From Acidobacteriota bacterium (GTDB lineage: Bacteria > Acidobacteriota > Vicinamibacteria > Vicinamibacterales > 2-12-FULL-66-21), in assembly GCA_020200195.1 (NCBI GenBank), contig JAIVJE010000345.1:1-6343 (forward strand): DNA of 6,343 bases, in the 5' to 3' direction. Shown here in pieces: positions 6,301 through 6,343 of the stretch; positions within the stretch are counted from its first letter, which is position 1, and each line of letters begins with the position of its first letter. A program made the translations under genes and the position numbers. The notes under the pieces are model-generated. The model saw nothing but the letters and a program-made list of their open reading frames with translations. It had not been told where the DNA came from and did not search any database.

Positions 6301-6343
6301 AAAAGGGACAGCCACCTTTTTCCGGAGCGCAGTATGAAAAAGG
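6301..6343. repeat. AAAAGG/CCTTTT inverted-repeat element upstream of ccmE (cut by window edge)
   Basis: Three related arms are seen: AAAAGG at 6301-6306, CCTTTTT at 6315-6321 and AAAAAGG at 6337-6343. The middle arm can pair with either neighbour, with a loop of 8 or 15 nt, so two alternative hairpins are possible. The block GGGACAGCCACCTTTTT resembles, from memory, a dispersed repeat of acidobacterial genomes. It ends only 8 nt before the ccmE start codon, in the leader of the transcript if the promoter lies further right. It could be a REP-like insertion or a leader hairpin; the sequence shown cannot separate these. Confidence 0.5.

Overview
The window is a compact block of cytochrome c maturation (Ccm, System I) genes, all on the minus strand. 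It is high-GC (roughly 60-65% by eye) and almost fully coding. Read in the direction of transcription (right to left), the order is ccmE, a ccmF-ccmH fusion, a two-TM zinc-ribbon protein, a secreted/anchored beta-domain protein, ccmA and ccmB. Junctions are tight: a 3-nt gap, a 23-nt overlap, an ATGA overlap, a gap of a few nt, and another ATGA overlap. This is the layout of one translationally coupled operon. Only the first 125 bases and the last 51 bases are outside genes.

The organism is probably a member of the Acidobacteriota, perhaps close to Vicinamibacteria. This is inferred from memory, not from a search. The clues are the base composition, the non-proteobacterial gene order, the CcmF-CcmH fusion with a Cys-rich motif, and two dispersed-looking repeat types: a GTCCGGCTTCAGCCGGAC palindrome (peptide VRLKPD) and a GGGACAGCCACCTTTTT element.

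Functionally, CcmA and CcmB are the ATPase and one membrane subunit of the CcmABC(D) complex that releases haem-loaded CcmE. CcmE carries haem in the periplasm. CcmF, here joined to CcmH, ligates haem to apocytochrome. CcmE is the cysteine type (CPSKY, C123/Y127), not the usual histidine type. The CcmH part has five cysteines instead of the usual CxxC pair. ccmC, ccmD, ccmG and a full TPR-type ccmI are not in the window and may lie outside it.

The two genes between ccmF and ccmA are accessory proteins without an established function. Both carry a predicted cytoplasmic helical segment resembling the leucine-zipper-like loop of CcmI, and the CcmF-CcmH tail ends in the first part of a similar motif. 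The zinc-ribbon gene also holds a tandem palindromic repeat inserted in frame, which lengthens its linker by about 46 codons. These three points, with the CcmE and CcmH variants, are the most interesting content. No complete new system, mobile element, CRISPR array or RNA gene was seen.
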